From Branchiostoma belcheri (Eukaryota > Chordata > Leptocardii > Amphioxiformes > Branchiostomatidae): DNA of 64,000 bases. Below are positions 24,656 to 34,999 of this stretch, one piece after another (positions within the stretch are counted from its first letter, which is position 1; each line of letters starts with the position of its first letter). The notes under the pieces were generated by a model. It did not search any database. It was given only the letters and a program-made list of their open reading frames with translations, and had not been told where the DNA came from. Where the stretch lies: the NCBI RefSeq assembly GCF_001625305.1, contig NW_017803910.1, forward strand, positions 1,061,337-1,125,336, in the 5' to 3' direction. The position numbers and the translations under genes were made by a program.

Positions 24656-25349
24656 CTATGGTCCCTCAAATGCTAGATTAATGTATGGAGCCCTTAGTAT
24701 TGTGTAGTGGACATGGCATTACTGGGATAATTGCTGTCAGTGTTTTGAATTGCTTAGCAATTCTCCTAGCATTCCTTCAATTATGCATCTATCAATCCAT
24801 CCATCTAGTCATACCCATCTATTCATTCCTTCGTAAATTACTGTGCTCTGATCCATGCATTACACGCAGGATATTATATCAGGACAAGGTAACTATTGAA
24901 GTAACAGAAACAGTCGTTCATGTTATGTTTGATCCATCACGTTTGTTTCTTTTGATGGAGTCTCGCTGTCACCGTAAAGGTCAAGAGGTCGTGACCCTGC
25001 GCAGTGACCCTGCGCATTACACCCTACACCTGATGACCCGCGGGAACTCAAGAAACATAAGTCCAGGACCTACAAAACCTGTGCGTTTCATGTTTCAACC
25101 ATCAAGGGTTTCTCATATTTTGGCACACATATAATAATTCACCGGAGCACTCTCTGTCGCTTTTGAATAAAATGAAACCTACCATACAGAAGGTACAACA
25201 AATGGGCTTTGAACGTCACTCATCTATGCTAAGTTGTAACTCAAAAACCTTTAGTCCTTCAATTTTTCGGAAGAATATAATATAAAGTTTCAAAAAGGCC
25301 AAATTCTTACTACTAGTACTTTATCTATTGGAAGATCTGGCCTCGTTTC

Positions 25350-25480
25350 AACACACACGCACACGCACACAAACACACACACACACACACACACATGCGC
25401 GCGCGCGCGCGCACACACACACACATACACGGCAGACACACACACACTCATACATACATACATACACGTACACAGTCATA
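25350..25480. repeat. (CA)n microsatellite with an inner (GC)n block
   Basis: Runs of cacaca are split by gcgcgcgcgcgcgc near 25398-25412 and continue as tacatacatacat. Alternating purine-pyrimidine throughout. Confidence 0.9.
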
Positions 25481-26309
25481 TACTTTGTACAAATAGTTAC
25501 AGACTTCTCAAATGTCAATGTCACTTATTTCTGGCGCGTGCCCTGTTATATTTTTAAGAGCTCTAATCGAGGGTTATGCCACCGTAGTTGACGAATAACC
25601 TATATCAACAGGTGCGGTGACTTACATAGTTTTATGTGGTTATGATAAGATGTGACAAGTAGCGATAACATGAGTCAGCGGTGTAGGATGGTTCACGCTC
25701 ATAATTATGTGGGAAATGTGGGCTACGATAACTTTGTGGCACATTCCGGGCAAATATACACATTTAGAATCCTTTCCTTGCCAGCTTTATTTATCTCCTT
25801 CGTATTGCTAAATTGGGAATGCACATATCAAATAAAATATTAATGTTTTGCAGTAGACTCAAATGCATAATTAGCCTCTATGATCTGTGGGTTTAATATG
25901 CGTCATGGCACGACATATGCTGGGATACTAGTATTAGGTGTTTTTACGTGGGCTCTGTCAGAACTTGTGTCAAAGTATTCGTTCCCATTGCAAGCTGGCT
26001 CTTCAATGTGCCACGCAGTATAATCTGCCAGCTTTAGATTCTTACTTTTCTAGAAGTTCCATAACAATTGCATATTATGTAGGCGTCTTAGAATAATGTT
26101 CTAAGGGCAAATACTAGTAGCTTTCTTATTGTTTTCATGTGGATATCTTGTGAAGTAAGAAAACGCTATTTTCTTGGTTATAATCATTTATCTCAAATGT
26201 TTTGAAACAGGTTGGACTTCAGATTATACATTTGTTGTATAATTGCTGTGCGATAAAGTTCCCATGTGTTACACGAACCATGTGTAATCTAAGGCCCTTT
26301 TCCCTGTCC

Positions 26310-26410
26310 GGAATTGTCCGGATCAAACCGAATCAAGCTGAATTGATTCGGTTTGATCCGGCTTGGAACCGGATTGAAGCCGATCTATTTGGTTCGAACC
26401 GGACAATTCC
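26310..26410. mobile_element. Small palindromic element, about 100 bp
   Basis: Perfect 12-bp terminal inverted repeats (ggaattgtccgg / ccggacaattcc) bound an inner hairpin with 19-bp arms (26318-26336 against 26343-26361, ccggatcaaaccgaatcaa) and a 6-base loop. Non-coding; a very short MITE is the simplest reading. Confidence 0.65.
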
Positions 26411-29400
26411 ATCCAAGCGCCTAACTCTGGTCAATTCTATCCCTGAACACGTGTCGGTACTGTAAAGTATTCTCTGGGTCACAGAACGGTCTATGTTGTT
26501 TTCGTCGAGCGCACGCAATCAGGCACATTCCCCGTCTTATCTTCTGTGAAATACTCCGCATAATTCTCTTATCAAACACCGCGGCAGACCACTTCAGACG
26601 CCCTGACCTCCGACCTCACGCATCAGGAGCATATTTGTCCGCCGGGTAAAATGGAGGTCAACAATCTCTTTGACCCGTCCTCATTAAAATGGCGACTACC
26701 GCAAACTTCTACCGTCACGCTTTCTTGGGAATCTGGAAATGCACATATGATACATGAGGCGGTTGCGTTACTGTACTTTGATTCACACTCCATTGTTAAA
26801 CCTAAAGGCGTCCAGTACAATTTCTGCAAAAAAAAGAGAAATATTCTGGATTCTTAGCACATGTTCGTGTATTTGAAGCGATTGACATAGCTCAAAAACA
26901 AGCTACGTGAGGCATAGCTTAGAACCAGCTTACAATATCAACAAGTAACCGTCAGCGACATCACATTTTTGCCTCATGGATACCAATGACTAATACTACA
27001 TTAACAGAAATTGACCATACATGAAACTTTATAAATCCAATTTTAAGGCCTTGACATTAAAATTAGTGTCTTTATCTCGTGAGAGTTATGTAAGAATGCT
27101 AAAATCAATGCCAAGGAGATGTTTTTACAATATATCCAGCCGAGTTATCGTCGGCGCACGATGGAATATGAACCATATGCCGCCACGTGCCTGTAATGCG
27201 AGAGCTCGTGTTTTGTATGACTATATGACACAAGGTTAGATTTTGCAACTTTGGTGCTGGAACCATTCCCTCTAGCAGACCCCCAGGACCCATTAGCACG
27301 GTAGTACACCCGTCTGAGAAGATAAACTGCACATCAATATACAATGTTCTGAAATTTGAATTAACAGCCGACAATAAGTTGGAATTGGCAAAACATTGAG
27401 CACACATTCAGCTACAATGTAGGCCTATCAAAAACGGGACCTAGTCATTAGATATATAGGACGTCGATTCGTTCATAAGTCTAAACGATAAGAAGTTTCA
27501 AGGGCTCTATTAAACGTTCCATTTTATCAACTCAACAGTATTGGCCTAACAATGAAGTCATCCCGGCCACCTAGTAAAAAGGGAAACCACAAGAGATATG
27601 TTGATCAAAGAAGCATCTTTATTAGAGGGCTCTTCCATAAATATACATCCAAAAGATCCCGATGTTCTTCTTTGATCTTTTCTGCTTTTTTATATATACC
27701 TTTGCTTGTAACGTTACAGCGAAAACAGTCAACCATGTGTGGTCTTTCTACTGTCTTGGGTTCACAGAATGTGTTGTATCAGGATTGATAAAGCTTGTCA
27801 CAGATTAGGTGACAGACGGCAGTAATGTCTTAGTGTAGCGGTAGCTCCACTTAAAGTGCTGCTATGTGATAAAGATAACAGCTCGGGCGTACAAAAAGGA
27901 AACAAACATCACACTAGCCTTTGATCCTACTGCAGCTGCGAAAAGACCGTACTAAGTGTGATATACAAAAGTGGCAGTTTTACGGCTTATATGCTGTAAC
28001 AGACGGTTGTAGTACCAGTCATCTGGTATCGGTCAAACACGACTTCAGTGTGAAATCTAGAGTGAATAGTTTTATAGTAAGTACCCTGGAGTAGGTGAGG
28101 AATAAAATGCCTGCAGCATTAAAAAAACGTAAAAGTACCTGTGTAAGTCCATTGTCGCTGTATTTGTATAAATCATATTTGATTCTTCAAAACAATAAGC
28201 CAGAAAACACAACAACTTGGTAAATGGAATAAAAAAGGGTCAAACCTAGGAAGAAATAACCAATTATTGTATATGTCTTCATAACTATGAGTTTGATGAC
28301 TGAATGTCTAACATATACCGGAGTTTTGCTACTAGATATCTTATGGAAACCTACGGCTTCTAGTAATATTTCAAAGCAGGAGACCCAAGGCCAGCTCGGG
28401 CTCTAAGATTTGAAAGTTAAATTTGCTAGGTGTGCAAGAAAAACTTTTGGTAAACTTTGCGATAATTTCCGCAAAGTGTTAAAATCATCATACACTAGAA
28501 AACAAAACAAAAAAATTTAAAAAAATAGGATAAAAAAGTAACATATAAAACTTGTCGGAACAAACTTCTCTAAGGGGAGTGACTTTCGTGGTTATCTTTT
28601 TAACGTTTAAAGATAAGTCCAAAGCAGGAAATTTAGGTTCTTTCTGTGTATTATGATTATGTTTTCATTAATATTATGTATCAATTTCAAAGGTAGTTAA
28701 GCGCCACACTGCGAGTTATCACTGAAATGCAATGTAACACTTGGTTGACGGCTTTGGGTTCTAGCTTAGCCATTGGGCCTCCGCGTAGAGAAAAAGATGA
28801 AAGGCTAAACGAACTCAATGTTATGGTACATTAGATTCATACACAATCTCTATGATCTACAACACTGTTTAAAGAATATACAATGTAGCTTTCTCCACAA
28901 GTTTCACAGAGGATACAAAGAATATTTTACATCTTGAGTAGAGTCAGCCTCCGGTTAGATATCATAGATATCTGCACTAAACAGACAGCTCGTAATTATG
29001 AATAAGAAATAAATAACGTTTAAAGCTTGCGCAAAAAACTCAACAACTAGGGTTGTCTATGCTAAAGAAAATCGGTTCTACTTAGAATTAAACTGGATTA
29101 TGAATTAAACTGGATACGACTGTCAATGGCTGTTGCATTGGTTTGTTGTTAATGTAATTAAAACCTGTTAACACTGACAACATCTGGGTATGCGTGAACT
29201 TTGACCTTATCGTTCCCTGTCTTGTGTGCGACCCTTGACCCCTTTTGGTAAATTGGTGCAAAATTTTTGATGAGTTGATCTTTATCTTTTTCAATGATTG
29301 GGAAGTCACCGGTGGTTAAGGCCTTTCAGTATGCTTTGACAATCTTGCTTGTCTCTTTGAGGAAAAATATGGCTTTTTAGAATCAACAATTGTTTTCTTG

Positions 29401-29828
29401 CTGATTTAAATTGGCAATATAATGCATCATTTTAGAGAGCTTGAAGAAGTTGTTTCCCCCATAAGTGCAAACGTCACCATTTTTGTTATCCTTCATTTCA
29501 CAAAACGACTGTTTACAGACTTGCCTCATATAGAATTCCAAAGGTACTGCATTCAAAACTTAATACTGTTGTCAAATATGTCATAGATTCTTTTCTTATT
29601 GGCAAACTCAGAGCATTAATAAACAGATCATTCAATTTGTAAAGGGCATCTCCAATACGATAAAGATCTTGGTGAGGCAGACTTTATGGTCAAGATTCAA
29701 GAAACGTTCCTCCACTGCACGAGCTTCTATCTTTAAACACACCTTAAAGCATCCGTAAAGGCACAGGCCGGGGGAAGGGACGGAACCTTTACGCGTGCTT
29801 TAATGTGTGCTGAAATGTCGTGCAGTGT

Positions 29829-32315
29829 TTAAGTGCGCGAGGGCTCCTTGAGATCCAGTGGGTCCAGAGGGTCGAGTTCAGGCAGGTCGTCCAGCGTGTC
29901 GCCCACGAAGTCTAAGAACTCGCGGTACCCGTCCACCGAGCGGATGAAGCGTTCCCGTTCCGCCGCCAGGGTCGCCCTGCCCGCGTCACGCACCATGCGG
30001 AACCGGGGGAAGCTCTTCACGGCCAGCTCGTTGGCTGTCGGGATGGTGTTGGCCAGGAAGTCCACCAGCCACTCCGCGTACTCGGACAAGGTCTGGACCG
30101 GCTTGGGCGAGACCGGCTGACCTGGAGAATGTACGGAAAATGTCATGTTAGATCTTGAACTTCGAGTTCGAATCCTGCCATGCTACCGATCTTGTGCCCT
30201 TGTGACTTTCCTCACACTAAAAATAGCAGTCTACTGTGTTGGTGGTGGCTTTCCACACAATTTTTTCAAGTCGTCTACAACTCAAGACGACTGTAGCTAG
30301 TCGACTTTAAAAATCTCTGTATAAAGAATGTTTTACACTCACGTTTCCTGTCGTCTCTAAACCTCGGCGCGGGCTTGAGGACCACCTCGCTGATGGGGAT
30401 CTCCGCCATCCGCCCGACCTCCATCAGCACCATCTGCAGCTGCGTCTTGATGTCGTACAGATGGTTGATGAAGTCGTCAATACTGCGGATGGAAGATGGC
30501 GGCATCGTAAGAAAAGCGTTGCCTCAAGAAAAATCAAAAGCCAATGTGGCCTAGCCTCTCCGCATGGTATGGTGTGGTAACCAGGCTATATGTGGCCTGG
30601 TTGCCATCCGTTTTGTAACGGGCTCCTTGCACTCGTTACACTGTTTTTCATTTTTTGAGTACAAAAAACGGATGGCTCCCAGGCTAACGTTATTGCCTTG
30701 CACTGCACGTCGTTTTGGTAAAGTGTGATTTTCAAATACATGTGTACAACATACACTACTACTCACTGATTTTTGCCCTTTCTACTTTAACACGGTCAGC
30801 GACCAAATTTGATAGTAATGACATATTGATACATGACACACAAACGAAATTTGAAATTTGAGGGATTCCCACCAATGATCACCGCCTCCGTGAAAAATAT
30901 ATATGAGTTTTCTAAACGAGTCACCACCAATACTGTCACGACACGACACGACACGGCATTATCAAAGGTAACAAACAACTTACAACTTCTTCAGTCGGTT
31001 GATAATAACTTCCTTTTCTTGACTAGTCATGCTAGTGAGATGAAACAAAGATTCAGAATCAAGTAACAGTCCTATTCACAACGTGGGTGTTATGGTGTTG
31101 TGCATTAAGGTACGTTAGATGACGAGTAAAACGGATTAGACCAGATGGTCAGATTTTGAAAATGTCAGACAAGAAACAAGATATCACAGCTCCAAATGAA
31201 AAATTAAAGGTCAGATCCATTTATGCTACGCGTGATTTTTTTTTAAACTTCAGCAGATATTCATGACATTTTAAGCGACATGTAAGAGATTAACCTAACA
31301 CATCCTGAAATGCTTACATAACAATAACACTGCAAAAACCATGCATTCACCCGAAAAATCTGGCCTATGTGAACAGGTGGTCAGTATAGACTGTATTCTT
31401 AATAATGCTGGTGTCAATGGAAAAACTATCTGAGACCGCTAGAAATGTTACATTCTTTCTTAGGTGGAGCTGGTCAGTTGTACATGTGCTTGGAGACATT
31501 AGCCTGGGTACCGTTTGGGTTAGTTTACAGACCGGTAGTGACTGTAGGAGAGGGATGGTACCCAGGCTACTAAGACATGTAAAGACATGAAAAAAGGCCA
31601 ACAGCTTGCTAACTCACATGTCCTTTGTCCTCTCCATGGCGTCGCTGAGCTCTCTCTGCCAGCGGATCGATCGCGATGGCTGGTTTGCGAGCTGAGCGTC
31701 GTTGATGGGAGGGTCGAACTCCAACATACCAAAGCGTTGCAGCGTGCTGGTGGTGTCCCTGATGTAGTTCATCAGCTTCTCCCTCAGGTTGCGGACGTAG
31801 GTGATCATCTCTTTGACATCCTCGGGCTCGGGAGAACCGTTCAGCTTGTCGTAGATGGGCTGGAAGTCGAACTGCGGCTGGTCCGCCTGAAGCTTGTCCA
31901 GCAGCTCCGACGCTTTGATGTAGGCATCTATGGAGAACAAGTCATCGGGTTTAGCCTCTGTTGGCGGCTTGGGGGTCGTCGGTGCAAGCTCTGCCGGGAC
32001 AGGGTCGAGGTGTACCCCGCCGGCTGGAAGGACGGCTTCCGCTGCGGAGTGGTCAGCCTGATCGAGATGGACGTCCACGAGGAGGTGGAGTATGTCCTCG
32101 ACTTCGCTCGACGAGAAGGCGACGTCCTTCAGCCCGCTGTCTTCGGGAAGAGCGTTAGTTTCCTCCTGCTTGGTGGTGTCGGTCTGTTCGACGCTCGCGT
32201 GGGCAGGCCCGAGCCGATCCACGCTGAAGGCGGCGACTTGGAAGGCGGATATCCCCGCTAAGTGCACGATGCACTGTACGATCACGACACAGATAAAGAG
32301 CTGTAGGGCCGTCAT
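29829..32315 (-). CDS. Secreted cysteine-free acidic helical protein (376 aa)
   Basis: Three coding exons: 31618-32315 (ATG 32315-32313; donor GTGAGT), 30343-30482 (acceptor catccgcag, donor GTGAGT) and 29829-30121 (acceptor cattctccag, stop TAA). Intron phases are 2 then 1; the total is exactly 377 codons with the stop. Acceptor ttgttttacag lies 12 bases before the ATG, implying an upstream 5'UTR exon. Residues 1 to about 24 are a signal peptide; apart from its two cysteines the protein has none. A low-complexity acidic and Pro/Thr part follows to about residue 120, then predicted helices. Exons 2 and 3 each hold a similar block: ...EVVLKPAPRFRDDRK and ...ELAVKSFPRFRMVRD, preceded by an amphipathic helix, which suggests an internal duplication. 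The tail is Asp/Leu/Pro-rich (LDPLDPLDL). I do not recognise the family. A GC-rich codon choice and a long open mate frame on the other strand are side effects of its composition. Confidence 0.8.
30165..30215 (+). repeat. tRNA-SINE fragment in intron 2 of the 376-residue protein gene
   Basis: The plus strand has cgagttcgaatcctgccatg then ctaccgatcttgtgcccttg and tgactttcctcac, matching the B box and body of the 8735-8855 copy on its own strand; the A-box half is missing. Confidence 0.6.
30593..30685. repeat. Snap-back element with agcctgg-type ends
   Basis: The left arm ggcctggttgccatccgttt and the right arm (reverse complement agcctgggagccatccgttt) match over about 23 bases with few changes. 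It lies in intron 1 of the 376-residue protein gene. Confidence 0.6.
31501..31569. repeat. Snap-back element with perfect agcctgggtacc ends
   Basis: agcctgggtacc at 31501-31512 is repeated in perfect inversion at 31558-31569, 69 bp in all. It lies about 50 bases from the donor of exon 1 of the 376-residue protein gene. It shares the agcctgg end with the element at 30593-30685, which sits in the same intron. Confidence 0.65.
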
Positions 32316-34390
32316 GTCGGTTGTTGTCTGTAAAACAAGAAAACTAACGTCAAACTTGAATCTAGTTCTCTAGTGACGCTGAAAAAGAGTGGTGGATGTT
32401 ACTCCCAACGTCCAGAAGTCCAGTACGTAATGTATCCAGTGGTAGAGTTTGAATTTTCTATGAGTATTATCAATTGTTTACCTGGCGGCCTAACCTTCAC
32501 TAACGTAGCGCGAATCTTAAAAGCTTCGTGATGGTTGACTGTATCCACTCCGGAAATATGTGACCTATATATGTCTATAACACGTGGAGGCGGTCGTTGA
32601 ATGTCGCACCGTCTCTTTCCCTATGGTAACTAATCCTCCCAGTGACGCCGGCTTTCCTGGATGGAGGAACTACATGCGTAATTCTGGCCGTACTTGCCGC
32701 ACGGTGCAGACGGCCGCGCGTCAGGCGACTGGCGGTAATTGTTGGAAGTAACCCCGGCACGCGGCTGGACTCCACACCCCAGGGTAACGACTCGTGCTCG
32801 TAATGGACCGAATTGAATGCACGCTGTGTGTTCTTAGGCTGGATGTTCTAGCGGGAATCAAATTCCAACCTTCAAAGTCAAGGCCCATGACGTTCATCGG
32901 GAAAAGGATGCATTTTCACCAGAGGAAATTGTATTCTGTTGCGGTCCTAGGTGTGAATAGTCCCAATCAGAAACAACCCATGGGTAAAAAGGCTAACAAA
33001 CTAGATTCAACGGAGCGATAAAAGGTGGCGAAAGCTTTCATGGATGGATTCAAGGCAGGAATAAGGCTAAAAGTAAAGTTTGACGGGGTATGTTTCCAGC
33101 ATTATGGAAGTACCGAGAGTTAAGATGACGCAACGCCAGTCTGGTACATGCCATGGAATTAAATGATGATGAAACCCCCATGAAACTATTTTTAAAAACA
33201 GTAATAATATCCTTTACCCACCGTCAAAGAATAGACATATAGCAAACATAAGCCAGTCTGAGAAGATCTAATGCTACTAATCTAGAAATAAAATAAACTA
33301 TCTTAATGAAGCACAATGGTATGTCTAACCGGCGAAAGGAAGTTCAGAGTTTGAAAAGATATGTGAAAATGGAATACAACCTTCCGAGAGTTTCTTCGTA
33401 AAAGAATCTGCCGTGTCCGGATATCTACACGCCAAACCAAAAAAAGGTACTAGCGATGATTGTTTGCAACTCAATAGACTCAGACGGTTATACAAGACGA
33501 GAATTAGACTGAAAAGTCGGGACAAAATGAAATAATGGGCGACGCACCGTCCGCCGGGATGTATATTGAATGTGTACAATCGCGTAAAGTGGGGCAGAGA
33601 TGAATTATTATCTAATGGAAAGAACACCGTGGGTGGCAGACTGTAACCTTCTTGCTAGAACATAAGAAATTGACGTCACTTCGGCGCCCACCTTTTAGTG
33701 GTGTACTAGAAACTCTTTTGAATACAAATGCGCGAAAGTTACATGTAAGCACACCTCAAAGCTGGAGCTTCCTTAAGTGTTAAGGTACACACGAACACAA
33801 GGAACGGCGCATTTGCACATGCTTTAGTTGATCCTGTGCTGTGATAAAAGGACCTAAAAGCACGTGGCTTGTCTCGTGGGCTTGAGTTTACTATAGGTCG
33901 TTAGTCGTTTGGTGACTGTTTGTGCCAAGTCTGCGAATACGCCGCCAGACTTTCAGTCAGAAAACAGTCTCAGTACAATGAAATACCGGGTTGGATCGGT
34001 GAAGGTCGACAATTACATATTTCAATTAAATCTATATAGCATTTCACTTCAAAGTAAATGTTATTAGTCTCGGTCTTTTAGGAGAGCAGTGTTGCTCTGA
34101 CGAACTTTGAGTCTGGTGTCTCACGACAGACAATTAAAACGCTTTATGCTTGATTACATTTTGATTCGGAGTCTCAATCAAATCATGTCAGACAGTCGAA
34201 TCAATATCTATAAACCTACAGACGACAAGTTGAGAGAAAACAAAAGCTGACAAAGCCAAGTAAAACTGATGCAACCACCTGCAAATGGCATTTACATTGA
34301 GCCGGACGCATGCAGAAAACGTTTAAAATAGAACACTTGAGTGTTTCCACCGTTTGAAAGCTTTCAAATGGTTAGCGGAATAGTTCCTAC

Positions 34391-34560
34391 CTTACACAGT
34401 GTAGAGAGGCAGGGTTCTGTTGATGCAAGCTGACGATGTTTTTATCGGATGAGACCCGGTGTCAGCGGTTTGGTCCTTTCGTAAGAAACTGACCAAACGC
34501 CTCGCACTGTGCCGCTTTTTGAACTGAGCTCGCGTGGGCTGGCGGGGAGAACTATAAACC
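34391..34560 (-). promoter_or_regulatory. Possible promoter and non-coding first exon of the 376-residue protein gene
   Basis: A donor (tgtgtaag|gtaggaac) ends an exon-like piece at 34391. Upstream, a weak gtttatag lies at 34552-34559 on the minus strand. The same spot reads ctataaac on the plus strand, so the site could fire in both directions. The link to the coding exons at 32.3 kb is by strand and order only. Confidence 0.35.
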
Positions 34561-34737
34561 AGTCACGAGCACGAGCTCACTAGGATGTGTGCACCCTTCA
34601 TCCGCTCTCGTTACGCTACAGGTCCGGGAGCCTACACTCACTTCAACTCCTTCATACCAACACCACAACAATAGCAACTAGGAAAATATAGTCAGGTTTT
34701 TAATATTTGCTCGAATGTTAACAAAACACGTGGCCAA

Positions 34738-34846
34738 ATGCGATTATTGCTGACAAGCCGCTTGGAAAATTCTGACAGGTACTCGATGGTTTTTGCTCGG
34801 TTGTTGGTTGTAGGAGTGGCTGTGGTAACTGTTGTAGGGATTTTCG
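34738..34846 (+). CDS. Possible first coding exon of a membrane-anchored protein
   Basis: ATG at 34738 opens a frame of 36 codons and one base up to a good donor (ttttcg|gtacgt). It encodes MRLLLTSRLENSDRYSMVF and then ARLLVVGVAVVTVVGIFG, a short basic N-terminus followed by one hydrophobic span of about 16-18 residues, as in type II Golgi enzymes or a signal anchor. A plus-strand ctataaac lies 185 bases upstream. No following exon was found, so this may be chance. Confidence 0.25.
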
Positions 34847-34999
34847 GTACGTGTCGCCAAATAATGGGACCACCTCGGCGAAACCTCTTGCGGTGACGCA
34901 GTAAGAACAAGAGAGCACTTGTGATGGTTGTAAGTGGTACACTGGACGCTTGGTTGCCAAATAAACAGCCCTAAACTGTCCCGAACACCGGTCAGGGCC

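Larger units (their letters stand above)
21960..29800. other. Intergenic interval between the 105-residue and 376-residue protein genes
   Basis: No gene is supportable in this span. It holds a fold-back element at 24240-24655, a (CA)n tract at 25350-25480, and a palindromic element at 26310-26410; the rest is AT-rich unique-looking sequence. A 149-codon plus frame at 24685-25134 starts at the border of the fold-back element and shows one hydrophobic run but no splice signals or motif. Confidence 0.4.

Noticed and set aside
24685-25134. 149-codon plus-strand frame with one hydrophobic run
   Set aside because: It starts at the edge of a fold-back element, has no splice or promoter signals, and its amino-acid content changes abruptly; likely chance.
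31587-32261. 224-codon plus-strand open frame
   Set aside because: It is the complement of exon 1 of the minus-strand 376-residue protein gene, kept open by GC-rich codon choice; it has no motif or signals of its own.
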